Below are positions 15,905 through 23,686 of a stretch of DNA of 29,869 nucleotides, piece after piece. Origin of the DNA: an uncultured Capnocytophaga sp. Lineage in GTDB: Bacteria > Bacteroidota > Bacteroidia > Flavobacteriales > Flavobacteriaceae. The notes below the pieces were generated by a model. The model was not told the DNA's origin. It did no database searches and worked only from the letters and a program-made list of their open reading frames with translations. Made by a program: the position numbers and the translations under genes. The stretch spans positions 1 through 29,869 of the forward strand of contig NZ_CALHGG010000069.1 of the NCBI RefSeq assembly GCF_938029845.1, written 5' to 3'. Within the stretch, counting starts at the first letter, position 1; each line of letters opens with the position of its first letter.

Positions 15905-15933
15905 AAAAGACTACCTTCTTGAGGTAGTCTTTT
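15905..15933. terminator. intrinsic terminator downstream of maeB
   Basis: Arms AAAAGACTACCT-type (15905-15916) and its exact complement (15922-15933) form a 12-base stem with loop TCTTG. It lies 45 bases past the malic enzyme stop on the minus strand and shields the promoter of the next gene. Confidence 0.85.
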
Positions 15934-15977
15934 GTACAGACGCAATTTATAGCGTCTTGGTAAGTTATATCATACGA

Positions 15978-18257
15978 TTATTTCCTTCGTTCTCTCTCTT
16001 GAGCATCTACTACAGCGAAGGTAGTGAGATTCACCATTTCATCTACACTGGCGTTCATCAGGGTGATGTGTATAGGTTTGGAGAGACCTAAGATAATAGG
16101 CCCTATGGAGCTGAGTCCTTCGGACTCTTTCATGATCTTATAGGTGATATTGGCAGACTCCAAGTTAGGGAATATAAGCACGTTGGCAGCCCTTCCTTTA
16201 AGTTTGGAGAATGGGAAAGCAGCGGCCATTTTCTCTGGGTTCAGAGCTATGTCTACTTGTACCTCTCCATCTACAATAAGGTCTGGATAGTTTTTGTGTA
16301 GGTAGGCAACCGTCTTGGATAGCTTTTGGGTACTTTCCGAAGGAGCTGAACCGAAGTTGGAGTAAGAAAGTAGCGCAATAGCAGGATCTAAACCAAACAT
16401 CTTAGCCTTCTCCGCTACCGCCAAGGTAATAGCAGTCAAGTCCTCTGAAGAAGGATTAGGGTTCATAGTAGTATCGGAAAGGAACAAGGGACCACGCTTG
16501 GTGATAAGGATACTAGTGGCAGCAATACGATTGAATCCTGGTTCTTTTTCTACTAAGTCCAAGATAGGACGAATGGTTTGCGGATAAGAACGGGAGTAAC
16601 CTGTGATCATAGCATCGGCCTGACCTGTATTGACGAGCATGGAACCAAAGTAGTTGCGCTCACGCATAAGGCGGCGGGCATTGATTTGGGTAATTCCCTT
16701 GCGCTCGCGTTTTTTCCAATAGATATCGGCAAAGTTGTGACGGCGTTCTCTTTCTTCTTCGCTCTTAGGGTCAATGATTTGCAAGTCGGCCTCAAAGCCC
16801 AATTCTTCCATATAACCGCGGATGACCTCTTTGTTACCAAGCAGTACAGGGATAGCGATACCTTCTTGATATACGCGTTGGGCAGCCTTGAGTACTTCCA
16901 AAATGTCAGCTTCAGGGAATACTACACGCTTAGGATTTTGTCGGGCACGCTCCTGAAGGACACGTATTTCACGGTTGCTACCTCCGAGTCGGTCCATTAG
17001 CTGTTCACGGTAAGCATCCCAATCGGTGATAGGCTTCTGTGCAACCCCTGTTTCTATGGCCGCCTTAGCAATCGCTGGCGGTACTTCATAGATAAGGCGT
17101 GGGTCAAATGGCTTAGGGATAATGTATTCCTTACCAAAGGTGAGATTGACTCCATATACTAAGTTTACCTGATCAGGTACGGTCTTTTTAGCCAAGTCGG
17201 CCAAGGCATGTACCGCTGCCAACTTCATTTCTTCATTAATCTTGGTAGCTCGTACGTCCAAGGCGCCACGGAAGATAAAGGGGAATCCCAAGACATTATT
17301 CACCTGGTTAGGGGTGTCGGAGCGTCCTGTGGCCATAATGATATCCGAGCGCGTTTGAGTAGCTAGGTCGTAGGCAATCTCAGGGGTAGGGTTGGCCATG
17401 GCAAAAACGATAGGGTCTTTAGCCATGCTAAGGAGCATCTCAGGGCTTACCACATTTCCTTTGGAGAGTCCGATAAAGACATCGGAATCTTTCATCGCTT
17501 CCTCAAGGGTATGCAGGTCGCGGTCAGTGGCAAACTCGGCTTTGAGGTAGTCCAAGTTAGGATTATCCTTGCGGATGACCCCTTTGCTGTCGCACATAAC
17601 GATATTCTTAGGATCAGCCCCTAAGGCAATATAAAGGCGGGTACAGGAAATAGCGGCTGCACCGGCTCCATTAACTACGATTTTTACCTTACGAATATCC
17701 TTGCCAACAATCTCCAAGGCGTTTTTGAGCGCTGCGGCGGAGATAATGGCAGTACCATGTTGGTCATCGTGCATCACAGGAATATCCAATTCTTCCTTGA
17801 GGCGGCGTTCTATTTCAAAAGCCTCAGGTGACTTGATATCTTCTAGGTTGATTCCTCCGAAAGTAGGAGCAATAGCCTTAACTGTATTGACAAAGGCATC
17901 CACATCAGTGGTATCAACCTCTATGTCAAAAACGTCAATGTCGGCAAAGATTTTGAAGAGCAAGCCCTTACCCTCCATTACAGGTTTAGCGGCATCGGCT
18001 CCGATATTACCCAAACCAAGGACAGCAGTACCGTTGGAGATTACTGCTACAAGGTTTCCTTTGTTGGTATATCGGTAAGCGTCGTTCTTATTTTGTTCAA
18101 TAGCCAAACAAGGCTCAGCTACCCCAGGGGAATAAGCCAATGAGAGGTCATACTGTGAGGCGTGTTTTTTAGTAGGTACCACAGCTATCTTCCCAGGTTT
18201 CGGAAATTCGTGATAGTCAAGGGCATCCGTGTTTTTCTTATGATTATTATCTTTCAT
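15978..18257 (-). CDS. maeB: NADP-dependent malic enzyme with phosphotransacetylase-like C-terminus
   Basis: At 759 residues it has the length of bacterial MaeB fusions. The malic enzyme part covers about residues 1-410: SLAYSPGVAEPC near the start, the metal-site segment MHDDQHGTAI at about 160-170, and the dinucleotide fold around IVVNGAGAAAIS. The remainder, from about 430, resembles phosphate acetyltransferase (NPKRVVFPEADILEVLKAA near its start; ANITYKIMKE near its end). In known MaeB proteins this domain is regulatory, sensing acetyl-CoA, rather than catalytic. The enzyme converts malate to pyruvate and CO2 with NADPH production. It is a single-gene unit with its own promoter and terminator. 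Confidence 0.95.
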   Translation of the reverse strand: MKDNNHKKNTDALDYHEFPKPGKIAVVPTKKHASQYDLSLAYSPGVAEPCLAIEQNKNDAYRYTNKGNLVAVISNGTAVLGLGNIGADAAKPVMEGKGLLFKIFADIDVFDIEVDTTDVDAFVNTVKAIAPTFGGINLEDIKSPEAFEIERRLKEELDIPVMHDDQHGTAIISAAALKNALEIVGKDIRKVKIVVNGAGAAAISCTRLYIALGADPKNIVMCDSKGVIRKDNPNLDYLKAEFATDRDLHTLEEAMKDSDVFIGLSKGNVVSPEMLLSMAKDPIVFAMANPTPEIAYDLATQTRSDIIMATGRSDTPNQVNNVLGFPFIFRGALDVRATKINEEMKLAAVHALADLAKKTVPDQVNLVYGVNLTFGKEYIIPKPFDPRLIYEVPPAIAKAAIETGVAQKPITDWDAYREQLMDRLGGSNREIRVLQERARQNPKRVVFPEADILEVLKAAQRVYQEGIAIPVLLGNKEVIRGYMEELGFEADLQIIDPKSEEERERRHNFADIYWKKRERKGITQINARRLMRERNYFGSMLVNTGQADAMITGYSRSYPQTIRPILDLVEKEPGFNRIAATSILITKRGPLFLSDTTMNPNPSSEDLTAITLAVAEKAKMFGLDPAIALLSYSNFGSAPSESTQKLSKTVAYLHKNYPDLIVDGEVQVDIALNPEKMAAAFPFSKLKGRAANVLIFPNLESANITYKIMKESEGLSSIGPIILGLSKPIHITLMNASVDEMVNLTTFAVVDAQERERRK

Positions 18258-18295
18258 TTGAAAATATTTTTATCAAATTAGTTTCTATAGAACTG

Positions 18296-18326
18296 CAAAA
18301 GTACAAAATTAATGTGTAATGCTCAA
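18296..18326 (-). promoter_or_regulatory. Bacteroidota-type promoter for maeB
   Basis: On the minus strand TTG (18324-18326), a 20-base spacer and TACTTTTG (18296-18303) match the consensus. The leader to the ATG at 18257 is about 35 bases. Confidence 0.65.
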
Positions 18327-18494
18327 TGTTTAATGATTAATTTTTTTCACTTTTGGTTTTTATAGCTAAGTATAAAAATATTTGTAGTCTTTTTTTAAGT
18401 TTGATTTATGAGTATCTAAAAAAGAATATTTTTCATTTAAGTAGGGTGTAAATTTTATTGTTGATAACTTATTAAAATATTTCTTTAAAAAAGA

Positions 18495-18526
18495 TTTGTT
18501 TTATTAGTTATTTTGTGTTATATTTG
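18495..18526 (+). promoter_or_regulatory. strong consensus promoter without a long gene downstream
   Basis: TTTG (18495-18498), a 20-base spacer and TATATTTG (18519-18526) form a very good -33/-7 match. Transcription would start near 18533 and run rightward through the structured element into the 37-codon ORF at 18800. The stretch 18327-18494 is AT-rich and shows no gene. Confidence 0.65.
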
Positions 18527-18532
18527 CAGGGT

Positions 18533-18745
18533 GTAAGTATAATTGTTTTTAACAATTTAAGTTGTACAAAATAACTAGCAAAATATATTAATTAGTATGA
18601 GTTCAATATAACGAAAGCTCATGTGCTGGCGCGAGTCACATACTCGCTTCCAAGTATTCAGCGACTTTAGCTCGTGCCTTACACAGACAGAGCTTGTAGC
18701 TCTTTTGTCTAAAGATAGAGGTTCTTTGTAATAGAAAATAAAAAT
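18533..18745 (+). other. candidate structured RNA leader or intergenic repeat element
   Basis: Within AT-rich DNA, about 18619-18700 is markedly richer in GC. GCGAGT-CACAT-ACTCGC is a perfect inverted repeat. Alternatively GGCGCG pairs with CGTGCC about 45 bases on, enclosing AGTC/GACT and ATACT/AGTAT, so two exclusive folds are possible. A further hairpin forms around AGAGC-TTGTA-GCTCT near 18690. A 7-base stem (AATTGTT/AACAATT, 18541-18557) lies at the expected RNA 5' end. A 37-codon ORF at 18620 runs through the element but has no coding appearance. It could be an untranslated leader, a small RNA or a dispersed repeat. Confidence 0.35.
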
Positions 18746-18799
18746 CAAATCCGTTTTATTTAAAAAATCTTGTAACTAAATATATATCAAATATTTAAA

Positions 18800-18913
18800 A
18801 TGATATTTTATCTTTTAATAGTCGTTTGTTTTCTTTTTACTTTTTGTAAGAAGGAAGAAAATAGAAAAGAAGACAAACGTCTTGCTCCTTCATATTATGT
18901 GGTTTTAGAATAA
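18800..18913 (+). CDS. 37-residue putative micro-lipoprotein
   Basis: The ORF begins MIFYLLIVVCFLFTFC: a hydrophobic stretch ending in Cys 16. It continues with a strongly charged KKEENRKEDKR segment and ends APSYYVVLE. Hydrophobic core, Cys, then charged tether is the typical start of a Bacteroidota lipoprotein, but the mature part is only about 20 residues. It is either a genuine tiny lipoprotein or the remnant of a longer one. It lies about 270 bases downstream of the strong promoter and 40 bases before a terminator, which favours expression. Confidence 0.45.
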   Translation: MIFYLLIVVCFLFTFCKKEENRKEDKRLAPSYYVVLE

Positions 18914-18952
18914 CTCCTGAATACTTAATCTCATATATCTAATATATCTAAG

Positions 18953-18987
18953 AAAACCTTTGTAAGCCATTGGCTTGCAAAGGTTTT
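18953..18987. terminator. bidirectional intrinsic terminator
   Basis: AAAACCTTTGTAAGCC (18953-18968) pairs with GGCTTGCAAAGGTTTT (18972-18987), 16 bases with one G-T pair and a very small loop. It serves the + strand transcript ending at 18913 and the convergent - strand gene ending at 18993. Confidence 0.8.
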
Positions 18988-18992
18988 CGCCT

Positions 18993-19928
18993 TTAGAACA
19001 GCTTCTTTATTTTATCCCAAAGTCCTGTTTTCTTTCCCAGTAGGGCTTCTATTTCTCTTTTGCTCTCTAAGCAGAGACACATATAGTGCCCATCCAATTT
19101 TTGCATTTTATCCTCAGGAAGGCGCTCCAAGAAAGTCTGATAGTCCATCTCGCCTATGGTAGGGAACTGATCTTCACCAGAAAGACGTTCATCATAATCA
19201 GCAAAGTGTACCCGCCATTCCTTGATGTCTTCTTGAGAGAGGTTATATTTGGTAAGGTCTATAAACGGAGGATACTTATAAGGGAGTACGCTAGGTACAG
19301 TTTTCGTCAGCGCATAGATGCCGATAATCTCATCTTGGTGATTTTGTGCAAAAATGGGATTAGCTATATAGAGGTCTTCATACTGGCGCTGTGCCGCAAT
19401 AAAGTCATCAAAAGCCTTTACCTTATCCTCCGCCGCGAGGATTCGGTCTATATCTTCATCTGAAAAGCAGATGGGACGCATAGCGCCAAAGATAAAGTAA
19501 CCCTCATCGCCTTTCTCCATAGATGCGATACCAAAGGCTATGTCATGGCGAAAATCATAGGTGATATTGTTGCCCTCGTAGGTCTCTCCTTCCTCATCGG
19601 TCACCACAACACCAAAGGTAGTGGCCAATTTCTCTATAAAGGAGAGTGCCCCATGCCAGTCTGCTGAAGTACTAGGAGTAAATACACGTACATTATAGGT
19701 ATGTTCTTCCTCTGAGTAACTACACTCAAAGCCTCGCCCACTGATACCTTTTTGACCTAGTAACATATAGCCAAAGTCACTCAGAGGCATTTGCATAATC
19801 TCATCAAGGTCTTCGTCATTATCTCTAACGGCAAATTGTCTGAAATTACCTCCTACGAGGTCTAATAGCTCCTGAGTGCTCATCACTTTAGGTGCCTCAG
19901 GATTTTTAATGTAAAAAGTACGACTCAT
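18993..19928 (-). CDS. DUF4299-like protein
   Basis: At 311 residues, it begins MSRTFYIKN and carries GRGFECSYSEEEHTYNVRVFTPST at about residues 65-88. From memory, this start and this ORF of strands match the DUF4299 family, whose function is unknown. No signal peptide or membrane segment is visible, and the protein is acidic with a basic C-terminus (GKKTGLWDKIKKLF), so it is probably cytoplasmic. No promoter of the TAnnTTTG type was found before it; a heptamer repeat array separates it from corA. The family name is a recollection rather than a search result. Confidence 0.6.
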   Translation of the reverse strand: MSRTFYIKNPEAPKVMSTQELLDLVGGNFRQFAVRDNDEDLDEIMQMPLSDFGYMLLGQKGISGRGFECSYSEEEHTYNVRVFTPSTSADWHGALSFIEKLATTFGVVVTDEEGETYEGNNITYDFRHDIAFGIASMEKGDEGYFIFGAMRPICFSDEDIDRILAAEDKVKAFDDFIAAQRQYEDLYIANPIFAQNHQDEIIGIYALTKTVPSVLPYKYPPFIDLTKYNLSQEDIKEWRVHFADYDERLSGEDQFPTIGEMDYQTFLERLPEDKMQKLDGHYMCLCLESKREIEALLGKKTGLWDKIKKLF

Positions 19929-19964
19929 AGAGTTTTGATTTAAGTTTTGAATTTTTAGTTAGCC

Positions 19965-19999
19965 ACTAACCACTAACCACTAATCACTAATCACTAATC
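19965..19999. repeat. heptanucleotide tandem repeat, 5 perfect units (ACTAACC/ACTAATC)
   Basis: Five 7-base units (ACTAACC twice, ACTAATC three times) lie in register, flanked by degenerate units on both sides. The array ends 5 bases before the corA stop codon. It is the same unit type as the right half of the array at 21071-21287. Confidence 0.9.
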
Positions 20000-20004
20000 A
20001 CTAC

Positions 20005-21066
20005 TTACAGCCACTTCTTCCGTCTGAAATAGATGATCATTCCTATGGTAATCAGTAGCATCACCCCCCAGCAAGCGGGGTAAGCCCACTTGTAGTGTAG
20101 CTCTGGCATGTGCTCAAAATTCATGCCATACACCCCTACGATAAAGGTCAGCGGGATAAATATGGTAGAGATAAGGGTCAGTAGCCGCATGATGTTGTTC
20201 ATTCGGTTACTCATAGATCCCATATAGGTGTCTGTAAGTCCCCAAAGGATATCCCTATAGGAGGCGAGCGTTTCGGCTATTTGTACGATATGGTCGTGCA
20301 AATCCCTGAAATAGGGCTTACAACTTCCCTGAATGAGGGAGTGGTTGTTCCGTTCTATACGGCTGATAACCTCACGGGCAGGTGTGATAGACTTCTGAAG
20401 GAAAGTTGCTTTTTTCTTCAGTAGCTGTATTTCCGATATCATATCCTCACGAGGATGCGCTATGATTTCATCCTCAATAGCTTCAATGGCATCGCTGACT
20501 CTATCCACTATAGCCAAGTAATTATCTACGATACTATCCAAGAGACCAAAAAGCAGATAGTCCGCCGAGGATCTCCTGAGCAAGCTCTCGGGTTCTTGTA
20601 GGAGTTTGCGTATAGGCTCGAATACATCACCTCCTTCCGATTCTTGAAAGGAGATAAGGTAGTTTTCCCCTAGTAGCAGTGCCAAGTGCTCGGTGATGAG
20701 TTCTCCATTTTGGTAATAGAGCATCTTGATAATCACTAGCAGATGATCCTCCAAAAGTTCTACCTTCGGGCGGTGTTGGGTATCGAGTACGTCTTCCAGA
20801 AGAAGGTTGTTCAGTTGGGTATAGCCTCCTATCTTGCGTATCTCCTCTATGTTATTCAGTCCATTGATATTGATCCAAGTGATTTGGTCGTCCTTAATCA
20901 GGGACAGAGCTTCTTGAGCAGTGCCTACTTTTTGGGAGTGGAAAGAACTATCGGAATAGGAAATCACATCAATATCCACAAGCTTTTCCTTTTCTCCGAA
21001 GTACACCAAGCTCCCAGGGGGCAACCCTATCTTCTTCGCTCTATTAGCCTTTCTTTTCTTACTCAT
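20005..21066 (-). CDS. corA: magnesium/cobalt transporter CorA family
   Basis: At 353 residues, the long soluble N-terminal domain (1-290) is followed by two C-terminal membrane helices. The signature G-M-N is at 314-316 (YGMNFEHMPE), with the MPE-containing loop that follows in CorA proteins. CorA forms a pentameric inner-membrane channel for Mg2+ and also Co2+ or Ni2+. The start MSKKRKANRAKKIG is basic. Heptamer arrays sit on both sides of the gene: directly upstream of the ATG and 5 bases after the stop. Confidence 0.93.
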   Translation of the reverse strand: MSKKRKANRAKKIGLPPGSLVYFGEKEKLVDIDVISYSDSSFHSQKVGTAQEALSLIKDDQITWININGLNNIEEIRKIGGYTQLNNLLLEDVLDTQHRPKVELLEDHLLVIIKMLYYQNGELITEHLALLLGENYLISFQESEGGDVFEPIRKLLQEPESLLRRSSADYLLFGLLDSIVDNYLAIVDRVSDAIEAIEDEIIAHPREDMISEIQLLKKKATFLQKSITPAREVISRIERNNHSLIQGSCKPYFRDLHDHIVQIAETLASYRDILWGLTDTYMGSMSNRMNNIMRLLTLISTIFIPLTFIVGVYGMNFEHMPELHYKWAYPACWGVMLLITIGMIIYFRRKKWL

Positions 21067-21070
21067 TGTC

Positions 21071-21287
21071 GGTCATCAGTTATCAGTCATCAGTTGTCAG
21101 TTGTTAGTTATCAGTTATCAGTCATCAGTTGTCAGTTATCAGTTATCAGTTATCAGTCATCAGTCATCAGTCATCAGTCATCAGTCATCAGTTATCAGTT
21201 ATCACTAGTCACTATTCACTATTCATTGGTCACTAACCACTAACCACTAATCACTAGCCACTAACCACTAACCACTAATCACTAACC
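21071..21287. repeat. heptanucleotide tandem repeat array, 31 units in perfect 7-base register
   Basis: The array reads as 31 consecutive 7-base units with no register slip. The left 19 are AGTTATC, AGTCATC or AGTTGTC (plus one ggtcatc and one agttgtt); the right 12 are ACTAACC, ACTAATC, ACTAGCC, ACTATTC and similar. The two halves differ mainly at positions 2 and 4, so they look like one array that diverged. It fills the gap between corA and ddl, and its right end encodes the last codons and the stop of ddl. Confidence 0.95.
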
Positions 21288-22252
21288 ATCGCTTCTTCAA
21301 TCGCATTATCAAAGAGGTTTGCCAGAGTAATACCTGCCGCTTTGGCTTGTTGGGGTAGGATACTTGCTTTGGTAAGACCTGGGGTCGTGTTCATCTCCAA
21401 CAGATGTGGCTGTCCATTCACTAAGATATATTCGCTACGACTGAAGCCTTTCATTTGTAGTAGGTTATATACTCTTAAGGCAATCTCTTCTACTCTTTTG
21501 CGTTCTTCCTCACTCAGGCGTGCAGGGGTAATCTCTTGCGATTTGCCTTCGTACTTAGCCTCATGGTCAAAGAAATCATTTTCGGATACAATTTCGGTGA
21601 TAGGTAGCACACGCTTCTTACCACGGTAAGTGATGACCCCCACCGATACTTCGGTTCCTTTAAGGAACTCTTCGATAATTATTTCACTATCCACTTCAAA
21701 GGCCTTCTCTATAGCCTCATCAATATCCTTTTCGTTGTAAGCCTTGAAGACTCCAATGCTACTTCCCGAGCGATTGGCCTTGACAAAGCAGGGCAAGCCT
21801 ACGGCCTTGATAATCTCTCGGGTGGAGAAGTGCTCGCCACGGTTTAGGTAGTAGGCTTTAGCTCGGGGAATCCCATAAGGCTTAAGCACAGAGAGCATAT
21901 CCCGCTTGTTGAAGGTTAGGGCAGAGGCATACATACTACAACCAGTGATAGGTATCCCTACAAAAGAGAAATAGGCTTGTAGGTGACCATCCTCACCAGG
22001 GGTGCCATGAATGGCATTGAAAGCACACGCAAAGGTGATCTTCTCACCAGCGAGAGTAAGGGAAAAATCATTCTTGTCTATGGGAAACTCCTGTCCTTTG
22101 GGGTCGGTATATACCCATCTGTCCTTAGCGATAAGGATAGGGTAGGGGCGATATTTATTTTTGTCTAAGCACTCCACCACAGTGGCAGCACTCTTGAGGG
22201 AGACATCAGCTTCTGAGGAGTAGCCTCCCATAAGTATAGCTATATTTTTCAT
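21275..22252 (-). CDS. ddl: D-alanine--D-alanine ligase
   Basis: At 325 residues, it has the Ddl order of motifs: MGGYSSEADVSLKSA at 8-22, HGTPGEDG at 82-89, the ATP-grasp lysine in CFVKANRSGSSIGV at 155-168, and the metal-binding/active-site segment EMNTTPGLTKASILPQQA near the C-terminus. It joins two D-Ala residues using ATP for peptidoglycan precursor synthesis in the cytoplasm. The last codons (V-S-D and TAG) lie inside the heptamer array, so the repeat sets the stop. The start is 10 bases after the upstream MATE gene stop, so the two are probably co-transcribed. Confidence 0.95.
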   Translation of the reverse strand: MKNIAILMGGYSSEADVSLKSAATVVECLDKNKYRPYPILIAKDRWVYTDPKGQEFPIDKNDFSLTLAGEKITFACAFNAIHGTPGEDGHLQAYFSFVGIPITGCSMYASALTFNKRDMLSVLKPYGIPRAKAYYLNRGEHFSTREIIKAVGLPCFVKANRSGSSIGVFKAYNEKDIDEAIEKAFEVDSEIIIEEFLKGTEVSVGVITYRGKKRVLPITEIVSENDFFDHEAKYEGKSQEITPARLSEEERKRVEEIALRVYNLLQMKGFSRSEYILVNGQPHLLEMNTTPGLTKASILPQQAKAAGITLANLFDNAIEEAMVSD

Positions 22253-22262
22253 TTTTTTATTT

Positions 22263-23612
22263 TTATCTGATGATTTTAAAGAATCTTCCTTTTTGTGTAA
22301 CGAAAAAGGCCTTATAATGTAGGATTAGGATACCTCCACGGAAGAGCATCCATGTCAGTAGTGCTACCCAGATTCCCATAAGACCCCAATGATAGACGTG
22401 TTCTACGAAAAAATATATAGGGAAAAACCCTAAAAAAGTGGCTATCAGAAAGCTATTGCGCACAGTTTGGGTAAAGCCCAATCCCTTGTAGAATCCGTCA
22501 AAGAGAAAAGCCATCGCATTGATCGGTTGCATGAGCACCACTATCCAAAATGTCTGATAGAAAAGATGGCGAATATCAGTGTCCTTAGTAAGCCATTCAC
22601 CTATTTGGATATAGAACATAAAATACACTAAGGCAATTGCGCTACCTATTCCCACCACGATAAAGAACAAATCCCGAACCATATACCGAATCGAAACGAA
22701 CTGTTCACTACTATATAACCTACCTGAAATCACCCCTCCTGCCGAACAGAAACCGTCAAAAAGAAATACAGAGAATAACCAAACTTGGTTGAGTACTGTA
22801 TGAGTGGCAACGACAGTGCTCTCTTTCCCTCCTCCCAGCTTTGTGGCTGCATAGTACGAGAAATAGAGGGTGGCTTGCATCATGAGCGAACGCAAGAATA
22901 GGTCTATACTCATACGTGTATTCTGCATGAATTTCGGATGCAATCTCTTGGTACGCTCAAATCGAAAAGGGGTCTTCGTATATAATAGGTATACGGAAGC
23001 CGAGAACATAACAGCTTGTGCCGTAAGGCTTGCCCAAGCCAGCCCACTGATATTCCAGTTAAGTACAAAGACAAAAAAGTAATCCAAGAGCAAATTCGTA
23101 ATACCTCCTAATATACCGGTATACATAGCCCAAGAGGTATTCTGTAAGCCCCTAAATATATTGTGTATCGTCAGGGTCAAAAATGTCAAAGGTAATCCCC
23201 ATACACGAATACGGAAATAGATAAGCCCCTTTTCCAAAAGACCTCCTCTGGCTTTGTACAAATCTTCCAATACAAAATTGGTAAAGAAATAGGCAATAAG
23301 AGCACAACCTACTGATATTACTACAGATAAGGTGAGCACTTGGGCTACCAGTCCGCGCAATTGTTCTATACGATTCTGTCCGTATGCATACGAAATCTGT
23401 GCCGAAATAGCTTTACTTCCTTGAATAAATATCCATACTAAGGCAGTAATAAATGAGGAAACAATACCTACCGCTCCCAGTATATCCTTTGTATCCTCTA
23501 AGATATGTCCTGCCATTATTGTATCAGTAAGGGATATAACAGGCTCTATAATGCCAGAGACAAGGGCGGGAAAGGCCAAACGATTGATCTCTTTTATAGG
23601 TATTTGTTTCAA
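22263..23612 (-). CDS. MATE family efflux transporter (second of tandem pair)
   Basis: At 449 residues with about 12 membrane helices in two related halves, it has the MATE pattern: an N-terminal EINRLAFPALVSGI, IEPVISLTDTIMAGH in the first helix pair, and FRGLQNTSWAM near the middle of the first half. MATE proteins export organic cations or drugs in exchange for H+ or Na+. It is closely related to the upstream protein encoded at 23687-25027 along the whole length, so the two arose by tandem duplication. A possible -7 element (TATTTTTG, minus strand 23647-23654) lies in the 74-base gap before it. It precedes ddl by 10 bases. Confidence 0.92.
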   Translation of the reverse strand: MKQIPIKEINRLAFPALVSGIIEPVISLTDTIMAGHILEDTKDILGAVGIVSSFITALVWIFIQGSKAISAQISYAYGQNRIEQLRGLVAQVLTLSVVISVGCALIAYFFTNFVLEDLYKARGGLLEKGLIYFRIRVWGLPLTFLTLTIHNIFRGLQNTSWAMYTGILGGITNLLLDYFFVFVLNWNISGLAWASLTAQAVMFSASVYLLYTKTPFRFERTKRLHPKFMQNTRMSIDLFLRSLMMQATLYFSYYAATKLGGGKESTVVATHTVLNQVWLFSVFLFDGFCSAGGVISGRLYSSEQFVSIRYMVRDLFFIVVGIGSAIALVYFMFYIQIGEWLTKDTDIRHLFYQTFWIVVLMQPINAMAFLFDGFYKGLGFTQTVRNSFLIATFLGFFPIYFFVEHVYHWGLMGIWVALLTWMLFRGGILILHYKAFFVTQKGRFFKIIR

Positions 23613-23686
23613 AATGAGCTAATTAGATTTACTGTGAAAATACCCACAAAAATACAAATTTTTTTTAGAATAAAAAAGAATTGTGA

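Noticed and set aside
18300..18345. Run of TAATG-like words near the maeB promoter, considered as a decayed tandem repeat
   Set aside because: Units are irregular and too few to separate from AT-rich background.
18459..18467. A TGTTGATAA sequence (reverse TTATCAACA) resembling a DnaA box in the AT-rich gap
   Set aside because: A single imperfect match without a cluster of boxes or nearby dnaA/dnaN; not enough for an origin.
18620..18733. 37-codon ORF over the structured element (begins MCWRESHT)
   Set aside because: Composition is not protein-like, no start signal is evident, and the inverted repeats explain the sequence better.
20743..21243. 166-codon plus-strand ORF ending in a 7-residue periodic Ser/Val/Gln/Leu peptide
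   Set aside because: It is the antisense of corA joined to the heptamer array; a 7-base repeat read in triplets necessarily gives a 7-residue period. No sign of a real protein.
21071..21287. Repeat array considered as a CRISPR
   Set aside because: Units are 7 bases and directly contiguous, with no spacers and no cas genes nearby.
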